Shown: positions 1-12,258, counted from the first letter of the stretch. The stretch: DNA of 64,000 nucleotides from Sclerotiophoma versabilis (GCA_012274445.1 JAAROD010000069.1:62001-126000); one strand, 5' to 3'. Made by a program: numbers and translations. The notes: generated by a model not told the origin, from the letters alone.

Positions 1-1021
1 ACAGGGCGGCAAAGCAGCCGCCGAAACTGCGAGAATACTACGGGATCCTGAACTCAGGGTGCTCCGTGGCTGTATTGTTGCACGTTGCACAAGCCGAAGT
101 CCAGATTGCCGCTCGCTGCAGGGCACAGCCCTTGCTTTGCCGACACCCAGGCAACGGGACTTCTCGTCCTGGTGTACGGGACAAAGACATTTGCATTCCA
201 TCCCTAAAACCACGTGCGAGACGTCCCTACGGCCAAGAGTTGTTCATCGTGTGACCGTCTAGAAACTTCTTGCCAGTGTGCAACCGGTACAAGGCTCAGG
301 AATGTAGACTATTGATGAGGTTCACGAGGCATGACGTTGGCTGTTCGCAGCGTTATCGCAACGGCTGACAGGCCGTTTTCTGCGGAACGGCCGGATCGGA
401 CGAAACTTACTAATGCGCACATCACTGGAAAGTTATGTACACACCCTGTGCCTTTGAGATAGCACTGCCAGTCTTGAGTCGTCAGAGATGGAGGGTGTCC
501 GTAAGCTTGAGATCGCACACAGGTAGAAAGTGATGAGCTAGCTCCACGTGCAATACTGAACAATCCCATGGGCAGCGATACAGTGGACCGACTTCGGTAT
601 AGGCCTCAATTTTTGCGGGGTGTCAAAGATCTGACAGCGATGACGTCACGCGGCGCCGCTAAAGATTTCCCTAAGCGAGGTTTTGCGGGGAACGTTCGCT
701 TCTCCGCCATGCATTCGACGCTCCAAGCACGCGGAACCTTGTGATCAGCACCTTTCCGGATGAATTGCCAAGCAATAACTGCGCTTGATCGGGCTTGTCA
801 CCAGCACGATGACCAGCCACATACGTGTCACACATACTTGTCTGTGCACACCAGCGGCAGCTATTGCAGGTTTCCTTGACGCTTTGGCCTTGCCGCGTAC
901 GATGACCGGGTGCCATGCATTGGTGTACAAGTACATAATGGAGGCGGTCGTGCGTTCGTATGTGTGAATTGCTTTCACCAGGTCTCTCTCGCTCCGATCT
1001 ATCCCCCTGGGAAAAATCACA
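1..1021. other. Intergenic, no gene recognised
   Basis: Only short overlapping reading frames on both strands, none with recognisable protein character or consistent splice signals. The last few hundred bases should hold the promoter and 5' leader of the trehalase gene. Confidence 0.6.
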
Positions 1022-3090
1022 ATGCGGTCCTTCGCCCTTCTTGCTGGCGCGCAATTGGCGACAGCCTTGTACCAGAATGGATCTGTCATTGCACCTTGTG
1101 ACTCGCCTATCTACTGCTATGGCGACTTGCTTCGTGAGATCGAACTTGCTCGTCCATTTTCAGACTCAAAAACCTTTGTCGATCTGTAGGTATAGGCGCT
1201 CGATTGGCATGCATGTTGCTGACCTTGTCTAGACCCACAATTCGCCCATTGGATGAGGTCCTCGCAGCATTCAACAATCTCACAAAGCCCGTTCAGAACA
1301 ACACCGAGCTGAACAACTTCTTGACTACCTTCTTTGGCGAAGCCGGTTCAGAGCTGGAACCCGTGCCCACAGATCAGCTTGAGACTCAGCCTGACTTCCT
1401 CGAGAGCGTCAACAGCTCTGTGATCGTCGACTTCACTCGTCAAGTGATCGACATCTGGCCTGATCTTACAAGACGATATGTCGGAGCAGGAAACTGTACA
1501 GGATGCGTCAACTCGTTCATTCCCATCAACCGCACCTTCGTGGTAGCTGGAGGTCGTTTCCGTGAACCTTACTATTGGGACTCCTTCTGGATCATCGAGG
1601 GCCTGCTGCGTACCAAGGGATCTTTCACTCAGATTGCTGAGAACATCATCGAGAATTTCTTGGATCTTGTCGAGGAAATTGGTTTTGTCCCCAACGGCGC
1701 CCGAAGGTACTATGAGAACCGATCGCAGCCGCCGCTGCTCACTCAAATGGTTCGTGTTTATGTCGAGTACACCCAGAACTACACTTTACTTGAGCGGGCT
1801 TTGCCTGTGCTTGAACTTGAGCACGAGTTCTGGGTCAACAACCGCTCTGTGACACTCGAGCGTGGCGGCAAGAACTACACCCTGCATCACTACAATGTCT
1901 CAAACACTCAGCCGCGTCCTGAATCGTTCCGGGAGGACTACATCACCGCGAACAACCTGACCTACTTCAACGAGGAGGGCGAGCAGTTCAACGCAAGCCA
2001 GTCGCTCAACGACACGCAGAAGGCAGTGCTGTACGCCAATCTTGCCTCTGGAGCCGAGTCTGGATGGGACTACAGTTCACGCTGGCTGAAGAACCCCGCC
2101 GATGCTGTCAACGACGACTTCTTCCCCCTCCGCTCCCTGAACGTCATCAACACCATCCCCGTCGAGCTGAACTCGATCCTGTACTACAATGAAATCACCA
2201 TCGCCGAATTCCACCGCCGCGAAGGCAACTACACCGCTGCACGCCAATGGGCTGAGCTCGCTAGGAACCGCAGCGAAGCTATGATTGCCCTCCTGTGGAA
2301 TGCAGAGCACTACAGCTACTTCGACTACAACCTGACTTCCAGCGCGCAGAATATCTACACCCTCGCCGACAACACCAGCACACCGCTCTCGCTCGCTGGC
2401 GCACCTGCAGGATATCAAGTCGGATTCCAGCTCAGTCAGCTGTACCCCTTCTGGACCGGCGCGGCACCAGAGAGCATCAAGAACGACCCCAGCGCAATCC
2501 GCCGTGCATTCGCACGTGTCGAGGAGGCGCTTGATACCGAAGCCGGCGCTCTATCTACTACTAACCTGTTCACTGGCCAGCAGTGGGATGAGCCGAATGT
2601 GTGGCCGCCGCTGCAGTACATTGCGATCCAGGGTCTCCTCAACGCGCCGCTCGAGGTCAGCGAGGACGACGACGAGCAGACAGCAGAAGACTACATTTGG
2701 ACGCAGAACCTTGCCTTGCGCTTGGCGCAACGCTACACAGATTCTCTGTACTGCACGTGGCGCTCTACCGGCGGCGCGACCAAGGAAGTCCCGCAGCTAC
2801 CTGGCGCAGAGGGCAACGGCACAATCTTCGAGAAGTACTCCGACGAAGCTATCAATGCCCGCGGTGGGGGCGGTGAGTACACAGTTGTGGAGGGCTTTGG
2901 ATGGAGCAATGGTGTCTTGATCTGGGCTGTCGACAAGTTTGGGCAGAAGTTGACGACTCCTGACTGCGGCAACATCACTGCAGCTGCACCACCGACAGAG
3001 AAGCGGAAGAGGAGCGCAATGGAGATCCACAAGAGGGATGCTCAGTGGATCAAGGGAACGAAGGAGAACAAGCTGTTCCACCGCAAGTAG
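1022..3090 (+). CDS. Secreted acid-type alpha,alpha-trehalase (GH37)
   Basis: Hydrolyses trehalose to two glucoses, probably outside the cell or at the wall. Exons 1022-1185 and 1233-3090 (47-bp intron, GTAGGT..CTAG) give 673 aa. The AUG at 1022 is chosen because it starts a hydrophobic signal peptide (MRSFALLAGAQLATA) and leads into the conserved GH37 N-terminus ending SDSKTFVDLPT across the intron. GH37 signatures are visible: GGRFREPYYWDSFW near residue 161, AESGWDYSSRW near 330 (catalytic Asp in WDYS) and QWDEPNVWPP near 505, then FEKYS and the glycine-rich GGGGEY loop. Many NxS/T sequons fit a secreted glycoprotein. It is unlike cytosolic neutral trehalase, which carries an N-terminal regulatory, Ca-binding region. 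The basic tail has two dibasic KR sites (EKRKRS, HKRD) that could be Kex2 targets. Confidence 0.93.
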
Positions 3091-3742
3091 GGTTGCATGT
3101 AGCAGCAAAGTCTATCGACGTTAACGAAGCAGATGCAGTGTTAGATAATATTTGACAAACTTTGTCCAGATACACGCCCTGAACACTATACTGCACTCGC
3201 TTCTTGAAGTCTGATTCGCTGCTGCAAGCGAAGCTTAGCGGGATTCTTACTTCGGCTTCACATCACCACACTCAATCACTAGTATGTGATATAGACGCAG
3301 CGCAATGCATCAACGTAACACCCGGAGACCATTGAAGGCAGTATATGTAGCCGGCCAATCAACCAAGCAATCGCAACGGCCTCGACGGATGGACAAGCCG
3401 GACACATGGCTTTCTGGTGGCAACGGCTATATGGTCGCTCCGTGGCGCGCCACATGGGAATCTCCAGATCTGCATCGGACGGGCGACGGAGCGCCCCCAC
3501 TGGTTCACAACGGCTCGAGCTTCCCCGCGTTATCAGATGGCATGCCGAATCTGGCAAGCCGAAGCACCACCTGCGAGGTGTTTGGTAAGGGACTACAGCT
3601 AAGCACTGACGTCGGTTCATGATGGGGTATTTGAATACCTTGACTTGTTTCTGCGTCCGGGTGATTTTTGAACATCTACTGACCTCATCTACTTTTGTGT
3701 CTTGGATTTATTTATATCGCTGCTTGCTGATAACGTTTCACA
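3091..3742. other. Intergenic between trehalase and transketolase-like gene
   Basis: Trehalase 3' region followed by the presumed promoter of the downstream gene; no coding feature recognised. Confidence 0.6.
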
Positions 3743-5961
3743 ATGCCAGGCGGCAATGGTACAACGAACGGCTCAACGGCCTATGGAGAGGTCGCTGCCG
3801 GCAAGATTATCAAAGACGAACACAAGCCCTCAGCACCGTCACAAAAAAGCGAAGATGACATGCAGCTTGTGCTGCAGAGCTTTAGACTGTTGGTGGCGGA
3901 TCTCTGCCAGCAGTTTGGCATGGGTGGGTCTACACCTTTCTTCCCACTCCACATCTGACGTCTACAGGACATCCCGGGGGAGCCATAGGCATGGCTGCAA
4001 TTGGCGTGGCACTCTGGAAGTACGCCATGAGATATGCGCCACACCACCCCGACTGGTTCAATCGAGATCGCTTCGTGCTGTCAAACGGCCACACATGTCT
4101 ATTCCAGTACATCAACCTCTACCTTTCCGGATACAAGGCCATGACATGGGAGCAGCTACTCTCGTACCACTCGGATCGCGCTGATAGTCTCTGTCCTGGA
4201 CATCCTGAGATCGAGCATGAGGGTATTGAGCTCACCACCGGACCTTTGGGGCAGGGTATCGCGAATGCTGTTGGTTTGGCAATGGCAGCTAAACACCTGG
4301 CCGCCACGTTTAATCGTCCTGGATACGACGTCGTTGACAATCATACCTGGTGCACGGTCGGCGACGCGTGCATGCAGGAGGGCGTCGGTTGCGAAGCGTT
4401 CAGTTATGCCGGGCACCTGCAGCTTGGAAACCTGACAGTCATCTACGACAATAACCAGATCAGCTGCGATGGCAGTGTTGACCTGACCAATACTGAGGAT
4501 GTCAACAAGAAGATGGAAGCCTGCGGATGGGAGGTTGTCGACGTGGAAGACGGTAATAACGATGTTGCTGCCATTGTTGCTGCGTTGGAGAAGGGCCGGG
4601 AGAAGGACAGACAGAAGCCGCTCTTCATCAACGTTCGTACCATCATCGGCCTGGGCAGTGCCGTTGCAGGCAAAGCCGTTTCCCACGGTGCACCACTCGG
4701 GGCCGACAATGTCGCTACCATGAAGAAAGCGTGGGGCTGGGACCCAGACAAGCACTTCCACATCCCGGATAGAGTCAGGGAGTTCTACACTGACATCCCC
4801 CACCGCGGCAATCAGCACGTCCAAAAGTGGAACGAGCTGATCGCAGCCTACACCAAGGCGCACCCGGAGCTATCACAGACGTTCAAAGACCGCATGGCCG
4901 GCAAGCTGCCCCCGAACTGGCACTCGATGATCCCCTCCTCCTTCCCCACCTCGGCCACGCCCTCCCGCAAATCCAACAACCTCGTCATGTCCAACGTCTT
5001 CGCCTCAGTCCCCACCTTTATGATCGGCACCGCAGACCTCACGCCCTCGGTAAACCTAACGCACAGCAACTACACCGTCTTCAACCCGCCGTCCCTGATT
5101 CCTTCATCCGGCGCCCAGGGCTCCTACGCCGGACGCTACATCCACTACGGCATCCGCGAGCACATGATGGCGGCCATTGCGAACGGGCTGGCGGCCTACT
5201 CGCGCGGGACCATCATCCCCATCACCAGCTCGTTCTTCATGTTCTACCTGTACGCGGCGGCAGGGGTGCGCATGGGCGCGCTGCAGGGCCTGCAGGTGAT
5301 CCACGTTGCGACGCACGACTCGATTGGCGCGGGCGAAGACGGGCCCACGCACCAGCCCGTCGAGCTGGCGGCGCTGTACAGGGCGATGCCGCAGATGGTG
5401 TTTGTGCGGCCGGGGGACAGCGAGGAGGTAGCCGGGGCGTGGCGGTGTGCGGTTGAGAACCGGGGTGGGCCGTCGATGATCAGCGTCAGTCGGCATGCGG
5501 TGCCGCAGCTGGGCGGGTTGACGCGGCGGGAGGGCGTGGCGAAGGGGGCGTATGTGCTGCGTGAAGAGGCGGATGCAGAAGTGACGCTTATTTCGGCCGG
5601 GGCGGAGCTGTCGTTTGCGGTTGCAGTGGCGGATGGGCTGGCGGCGCAGGCGGTGAAGGCGAGAGTGGTGAGTTTCCCGAGCCACGCGCTGTTCAGGGCG
5701 ATGCCGCTGGACTATCAGCGTGGGGTGTTGCGCCGCAGTGAGAACATCCCCGCCGTGGTTATCGAACCGTATGTTGCGCTGGGCTGGGAGCGCTACGCTG
5801 ATGCTGGCATCCACATGGCTGGCTTCGGCCACTCGCTGCCTGGCAAGTACATCTACAAGCACTTTGGGTATGACAATGATGTTATGACGAGGAAAGTGCT
5901 GGGGTTCTTGGAGAGTTGGAAGAAGGGCGATGTTGGACGGGGCGAGTATGTCGAGCTGTAA
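3743..5961 (+). CDS. Dihydroxyacetone-synthase-like transketolase
   Basis: Thiamine-diphosphate transketolase family enzyme moving two-carbon ketol units. Exons 3743-3923 and 3968-5961 (44-bp intron) give 724 aa, normal for the family. The join restores GMGHPGGAIGMAAIG, the substrate-binding start of the TPP domain. Other visible features are DWFNRDRFVLSNGH, TTGPLGQGIANAVGLAMA and the TPP motif beginning GDACMQEGVG and ending YDNNQIS. The central pyrimidine domain (YIHYGIREHMMAAIANG, HDSIGAGEDGPTHQPVE) and the C-terminal domain follow. Residue choices around HPGGAIGMAAIGVALW and YHSDRADSLCPGHPEIE look more like formaldehyde-using dihydroxyacetone synthase than the canonical pentose-phosphate transketolase; this is from family knowledge, not a computed tree. 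The C-terminus is EYVEL, not a peroxisomal SKL-type signal, so a cytosolic place is more likely. A 21-bp minisatellite starts 12 bp after the stop. Confidence 0.87.
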
Positions 5962-5973
5962 CCAGCTACAACA

Positions 5974-6154
5974 TAGCAGCGAATGAGCTAAACCTAGCAG
6001 CGAGTGAGCTAAACCTAGCAGCGAGTGAGCTAAACCTAGCAGTGAGTGAGCTAAACCTAGCAGTGAGTGAGCTAAACCTAGCAGTGAGTGAGCTAAACCT
6101 AGCAGTGAGTGAGCTAAACCTAGCAGTGAGTGAGCTAAACCTAGCAGTGAGTGA
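5974..6154. repeat. 21-bp minisatellite, 8 full copies plus a 13-bp partial
   Basis: Direct tandem repeat with unit tagcagtgagtgagctaaac plus one c. Copy 1 carries gcgaatg, copies 2-3 gcgagtg, copies 4-8 and the partial gtgagtg, so variants are ordered along the array. The unit is a multiple of three and leaves a frame open on each strand (heptapeptides SELNLAV and SSLTARF), but nothing indicates translation. It lies just after the stop of the dihydroxyacetone-synthase-like gene, within its probable 3' UTR. Confidence 0.97.
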
Positions 6155-6819
6155 CGACTTTGCTTTCACGACAGAGTGCAGTGGAACATGGCGCGAGGAG
6201 CTTGATTATTATTACTTGTATTGGTTCCATCCTCCACAGTCTAAACTAGCCCAGGAGACAACAGACAGGCCAGTCAAAGCTATCCAGACCCACCAACGCC
6301 ATCGCAATGGTATCGTAGCGTCGCCGTCCATCTTGGTCCCGTCGAAGACAATGAGAAGGAAGTAAGGAGATTCGTGTCGTATCAAGTACAGTCGTGGCAG
6401 CCGAGTTGGTGCGTTGTGTATGAGCGGTGGGAAGAGGTGTGTAGTTGTATGAGTATTAGAAGTGATTGTGCATGCTGCTTGTGTAGGCGAGCTGTGTTGA
6501 GCTTTGCTCGGAATGATGTTGTCTGAGCGGAAAAGTCTATTCGTGCTTCTCCGTGGTGATGGATAAGCAGGGCCATCAAGTTCGGTGTAGGGCAGCGTTT
6601 GAGAAGCGTGTGTTATGCACCGCTGGAACCGAGTTTGACCCGAGACTGTAGCCAGCAGCTGTTGCACTTCACTCGCGGTCGGCTCAGGCTCGGCATTTCC
6701 TGCTAGGCCATGGTTGAGAGTGGCAACATGTGGGAGTGACGGTGAGGGTGGCGAAAGGAGTGGACATGAACTGGTTGCGATGCCGGCGGTCTTTCGGTGG
6801 AGATGCACACTGGCGACGG
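6155..6819. other. Intergenic between converging genes
   Basis: Holds the 3' regions of the transketolase-like gene (+) and the unknown coiled-coil gene (-). A minus-strand frame runs through here but lies beyond the spliced stop and is not conserved-looking. Confidence 0.55.
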
Positions 6820-7891
6820 CTAATGGTAGCGGGGAGGAGAGGACTGGCCGTTGGGCGGGCCGTTGGGCTGGAACTCCATCTCGCGGGCCATGAGCTCGCG
6901 TGTCTGGGGGAAGTAGGGCTCGACGCCGTAGGTCTTGAGGTAGCTCGCCGTCTTCTCGATGCGCTTGATCTCGCGCTGGACGTTCCACTCCTCGCCCTCG
7001 CCGAAGCGGCGCTGGACGACGTCGACCATGGTGGCGTCGAGGCGCGAGTAGAAGTCGCGGCGGGCGGCAATGTCGGCGCTGTCGGCGCTGTCGAGGCCGC
7101 CGTGCGAGTTGAGGTTGCCGCCCAGCTTGAGGATCAGGTCGAAGGCGTACTTGGGGCCCTGGGGCAGCAGGGTCAGGCGCTGGATGTCGGGCAGGAACTT
7201 GAGCATGGAGGAGGCGAAGTGGGCGGAGGAGATGGAGTCGTTGAGGTCGTCCTGCAGGCGGTGCAGGTCGAAGTTGACGATGGTGATCTTGCGGTCGAGC
7301 TGGGCGTTGAGCGTGTGGGCGGCGTCGGGCGTCGTCGTGTCCATGATCTTGGCAATGGCCGAGGGCACGTCTGCGGGCGTCAGTGGGCGGGTGGGCGGGC
7401 GAGGGCATGGGGGGCTTACCCGGCCGCAGCCCGCGCTTGTCGATCCAGCTGTGGACCTCTGCGCGCTGGGCCTCGAGCTGCTCGATCCAGGCCTGCATGT
7501 CGGCCAGCTGGCTCTCGAGCTGCTCGATTTTCTCCGTGTAGGGGCGCACGGCCTGGTTGAAGGCGGCGGCCAGCAGGTCGGGCATGGGCTCGGGCTTGAG
7601 CGCGCCCGTCGCGGGCACGGGGGCGCCGCCCATGGGCATGCCGCCGTGGCTGCTGCTGGACATGCCGCGGATGGGCATGCCCTGCTCCTGGGGCTGCGTC
7701 TGGCGGGCGTACATGTCGCCGTCGTCGTGGGCCTGGGCCTGGGCGTGGTCGTGGTCGTGTGTCGGCAGCGGCTGCTCCCTGCGGCTGCTCTCCGGCCGCT
7801 TCTCACTGAAGTCGTCGAACGAGGCCGAGCGCGGGTTGCCGTCGTGTTCAACGTAGCTGTTGGCGCGGGACGAGCGGCGCTTGAAGAACAT
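6820..7891 (-). CDS. Conserved-looking hypothetical protein with short coiled coil
   Basis: Function not recognised. Exons (minus strand) 7891-7420 and 7370-6820 with a 49-bp intron give 340 aa. The join GLRP-DVPSAIAKIMD removes a frame switch that otherwise yields low-complexity sequence. The first ~120 residues are disordered, rich in Ser, Gly, Met, Pro and His-Asp pairs (THDHDHAQAQAHDD). A coiled coil follows (EKIEQLESQLADMQ, WIEQLEAQRAEV), then a mostly helical C-terminal half including FASSMLKFLPDIQRLTLLPQ and SRLDATMVDVVQRRF. No signal peptide or membrane segment is seen. The ATG at 7891 starts MFFKRRSSRANSYVE. The region is very GC-rich, so long frames in other phases are shadows. Confidence 0.7.
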
Positions 7892-9910
7892 GGTGGGAAG
7901 GGAGAAGCTGCGGCGGCGCCAGAACGAGCGTGTCAATATATGGCAGGCGGGTGCCGGTAGCGCAGTCTCGGGCCTGTGGAGCTGCGTGCGAGGGGCTGGG
8001 CGAGCGGGCGGTCCTGGTCCTCGAAGCGCTGGTCCCGTAATTGCAGCGCTGGTCCCGTAATTGTACGGTAGGAGCTGTGGCTGGGGCTCCACGCTCTTAT
8101 CGGGGGGCTGGCGCTGGCCTCAACACTCGCCCGGTTGCACGGGAGATGGCGTCGTACAGTCTGTGCGGCCAGGCACGGTGCACACGGTTGCAGCGAGCGA
8201 GAGCGTGGTATCGATGCGTCTGCGTAAGGATGTGATCAATACGCCGTACTGCTGCCGTCCGTGTGTGTGTTTGCAGCCCTGCCCTGCCCAGAAGCTGGTC
8301 CGCAGCGCGCAGAGCCATGGATCGAGCTAGCACCCCGCTCCTGCCGCCGGCCCTGGCCCTGGCCCGCTGTCCAGCCTCCCGCCGCTGCGCCAATGGCCTC
8401 ACGAACCACACCGCATCACACCACACGCGTCGTGCCGACTTCCACGCGTCGTCATGTCTCGAGCCACGCCTTCCAACACCAACGCTTGGCTGACTCACCC
8501 GCGCCCAAGAAATCGTCAAAGCCAAAAGTCTGAGCTATGACGGCGTTCATCGCTGGCGATCTGTTGCTCGGACGACAGATCCCCCGGACTAATTACACAG
8601 ACCTGACCTACACGCAGCGCAGGGGTCAGCCTGCAAGCACAGACTGATACGCCCAAGTCGCTGCCACGGCAAAGCGGCCACCATCATCGTGAGCTCGGCA
8701 CTCGGCACCGATTGTTTGTGGATTGTAGAACTGGAAAATATCACACGTACTGCAAACTCTCCACTCTGCAGCCTTAGCATCTGCTCCACAGCGAACTTGA
8801 TTCTGAGTCTCCATGTACTAGTCCCACGACTACGCCCTCATGTGACACTAGACTCAAAGAAGCAATCTGTCAACACCACAAGACGAGTCTGGCTCGTCAT
8901 GTCTGCTGAACGAAAGGCGACGCCAGACTGCTGGGATGGCTGTGGAATTGTCGGCAGAAGGCTGTAAATCTCCTGCCGATTCAGCACTATTCCCAATTCG
9001 GCCCTCCACTCCTGCCACATCCTTCCACTTTGAGCCCCAGTCCGCCATGCCTTTACACTTCACCCATGCACCACGCCCGCCGCCATCAGCTGGTGCACCG
9101 CTGTCAGCCCTCGACGCGCGAGTCTGACAACGCCTGTTCCACGCATCAACGTGTCGATGTATCCCTACACGACATGGACGAGAAGAATCGAGAGCGAGGT
9201 CACTAAGTACTGAACACATAGCTAAGCACCTGTACGCTTCTGCAATGTGAGCCTGCTGCACACAGCAGAGCGAGTTGCGGGCACCACTCTTCCAAACAAT
9301 ATTGCGGCTTCGATGCACCAACCAACAGCGAGCTTCTCCCTACTCATTTCCATCACGCATGCACTACTGCAGTGCTGTTATCTGGTAGTGAGAAGCTGAG
9401 CCCAGGCTGAAACCTGATGGTTGTGTTTCACGGATGCTGCAAGCCAATGGGCTGAATCAGGCCGTGGCTTGCATCAACCTTCCACACGGCCCCGCGATTG
9501 AATGTCACAGTCTCAACCTTGTACGTCGACAGCTTCATACACGAGATCCAAAGTAGACCACAACGGAACCTGTGAACAGTCCAACTATGCTGGAACCAAG
9601 CATCGCGACCGACTTTCTAGCATCAAATTTGACCAGCCATGATATAGCCATGGACACCTTAACACGTCTTATGAGATGACTGGGTTGCACACTCGTACAT
9701 GGCTTCGGGATGGTGCAGCGCAGCCTATCCCATGCTGCCTTTCAGGCTCGCCCAACAGTCTGGATTTGGGAAATGGTAGCGGCCCCTGCATCTGCGACTC
9801 CATGCTCAACCCAGCTTTCTGGTCGAGCCTTCCATGTCGTTTGGGGACAAAAGCACGCACTCTGTCAGCCCCCGCTTGCTCCGCATCCTCTGGCTCCATT
9901 TCACTCCATC
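7892..9910. other. Two-kilobase intergenic region
   Basis: Lies between divergent genes (coiled-coil protein on minus, kelch protein on plus) and should hold both promoters. Several frames of 60-155 codons exist on both strands, but none has a recognisable domain or splice-consistent extension. Confidence 0.5.
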
Positions 9911-12258
9911 ATGTTTCTTGTATTTCTAGCTGCTACACTCGTTGCAGTTGCTGCTCAACAGAGCGGTAAGGATCCTACAAAAGACGTATGCCGTCGTCAC
10001 AAGCATCAGACATGCGTGATCGACTCGAAGCTCTACATATATGGCGGCCTCGCTTATTATGGTACTTCCAAGGACAACAGCAGTGTCGCTGAACAGAGTC
10101 AGTGAGCGTCAATATGACAAGCTACATCGACTTACAGCCACAGATACCTATCTCTTGTGGGAAGACCTGTCCAAGGCAACAGGAAATGAGTACGAATTTC
10201 CAGTCCAGTATTCAAATGCTTCAATAGTAGGTCTCATCCAGGCAACCACTCGCATCTTCCTAGGCACAGAACCGCTCGAACAGTGCTGACTACTATCCAT
10301 AGGACTCAAACGTCCCCTTAGTGAGCGGAGGTGTTCTGTGGCCTGACACAGTCAACAAGCTGTTCTATTTGTTTGGGGGCGAGTACAAAGACATCGACAT
10401 ATTGAAGAAGCAGAACTCCCAGGGTGGCTTCAACTTTTGGTTCTACGATGCCATCAACGACAAGTGGGAAAAGCCAAGATCAGACGGCTCTCAGGCTAAG
10501 ATTCAGTGGCCAGCTCTCGGCGCCAGTGCGGTATCAGATGCAGGAAAGGCATATTACTACGGGGGATACCTGACCAACACATCAGACGTCGAAACAGTCG
10601 GGTCGCCTGTCATGCTGAACGCATTGATATCCTACGACATGAATACCCAACGGTGGGACATGGATACCGGCAATCCGACACGCCGAGCTGAGGGGTCTCT
10701 CCACTACCTGCCCGCCTCAGACGCTGGCATGCTGGTGTACTTCGGAGGCGTCGAGATGAATGCTTCCAGTGAGACTAGTTACGTGAGTATTCATTAATCT
10801 ACCAGCGTCCGAAGTAGTGCTAATCAAGCGCAGGCGAATATGAGCGTGGGTCGCATCTTTCACTGACACGGCTTGCATTGGCTAAAAGATTGCAGGACGT
10901 GCAAATCTACGACATTGCCAGCTCGCGATGGTACACGCAAAGGGCTACTGGCGACGTTCCACAGCCCAGACGTGGTTTCTGTGCAGGTGCTGTTTGGGCG
11001 AAAGACCAGTCGTCCTACAATATGTAAGATCATGAGAGTCAGTTTCGGAAACCAGCGTACTGACAGGAAGAAGCTACCTGTACGGCGGTTTCGACAGCCC
11101 GAACGGCACTGGATTGGACGATCTGTACGTGCTGTCCATGCCCTCTTTCCACTGGATCTCGGTAAGCGGGCTTTTCATGATATGAGTCAAAGTATGCTCA
11201 TGCACACAGATATGGCCAGATCCCCAAAAGCTCTCTTTTCCAGGAGGCAAAGGCTGGACGTCGTGTAACGTTTTCCGCGAGTCTCAGATGCTGATCATCG
11301 GCGGCTACCAAACGAACCTCTCGAAGACAGATTGCGATATTCCAGCAATTGGTGGACAACATGCGATGCTACTCGGTCAGGAGAACGTAGAGCAAGGGAC
11401 CCCGAAGAACCCGGCTTGGTGGCATACGCCTATGGATAATGTCACAGGATACAAAGTTCCCGACCAGATTGTTGCACGTGTCGGCGGCAAGTATGTGCCT
11501 CAGATACGGGGCCGGATCAACATGATGCTAACGTCTGCAGTGCTGACGGTAAGGCGACCGCTACTGCGCCTGAGAACGGTTGGTCAACCCACGACTTGGA
11601 AGTATATTTCGGAAGGACGTTCGCTGCAAAACGAACCGCTACAAGGTCGATACCCACGACTTCAACGAGCCCACCAACCCCTGCTCCTTCACCTGCAAGC
11701 AAGAAGACCAATGTCGGTGCTATAGTCGGAGGCGTAGTGGGCGGCACAGTCGCGCTCATCGGCATTATCGCAGGCGTCGTCTTCTGTCTCCGCTCCAGAC
11801 GCCGAAGAAAAGGCATACAGAAGCAAAACCAGCCACCTGAGACGATATCAACGGGCACCAACACGGCACCAAAGCCTCTCGCAGGTGCTTCAATCATGCA
11901 GGGCAGTACCCCAGCATCACCCGCACACTCTCCCCAAGATTCATTGCCACCCACATCCAGCCCTTGGCGCGGGGAGATGCACATGCCAAACTCGTACTAC
12001 CAAGGATTCGTAAGCCCCCAACAACAAACCGGAGACTGGCGAGTCCAAGCTGGTTACACGCAGCCAGGCAACTATCCATACCACCAACCGTATTATCCCC
12101 CACCGCCTGAGCCCTCGTTGTCGCCAGCCAAGGACAGCAGTTCGTACGTGGTGAATGCGCATGAGCTGCCGAATGTGAGGAGTCCTGCGAATGCAGCCGC
12201 AGAAATGGCAGAGGGAAGCACCCCACTGCCTGGATATGGCTCCGTGTTGCACAAGTAA
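9911..12258 (+). CDS. Kelch-repeat ectodomain, single-pass membrane protein
   Basis: Probable cell-surface protein of unknown ligand. Eight exons: 9911-10097, 10138-10226, 10303-10782, 10834-10845, 10896-11023, 11071-11161, 11210-11490, 11541-12258; every join keeps phase, giving 661 aa. Residues 1-16 are a signal peptide (MFLVFLAATLVAVAAQ). A kelch beta-propeller follows, with blades around KLYIYGGLAYYG, KLFYLFGGEYKD, KAYYYGGYLTN, MLVYFGGVEMN, SYLYGGFDSPNG and MLIIGGYQTN. Near residue 520 a membrane segment (GGVVGGTVALIGIIAGVVF) is followed by stop-transfer residues CLRSRRRRK and a Pro/Gln/Tyr-rich cytosolic tail of about 140 residues. Exon 4 is only 12 nt. The intron before exon 6 uses acceptor GGAAG so that NISYLYGG is kept; that junction is the least certain. 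Confidence 0.85.

Noticed and set aside
5104..5862. 252-codon minus-strand frame antisense to the transketolase-like gene
   Set aside because: His/Arg/Pro-rich shadow of a GC-rich coding region; no domain.
5974..6154. 21-bp repeats as a CRISPR array
   Set aside because: Units are contiguous with no spacers, and the sequence is fungal.
6212..8092. 626-codon minus-strand frame through the coiled-coil gene
   Set aside because: It reads through a clear 49-bp intron and switches to low-complexity Pro/Arg/His sequence; the spliced model gives a helical, better-behaved protein ending at 6820.
8854..9321. 155-codon minus-strand frame
   Set aside because: Mixed composition, no domain, and no supporting splice or start context.
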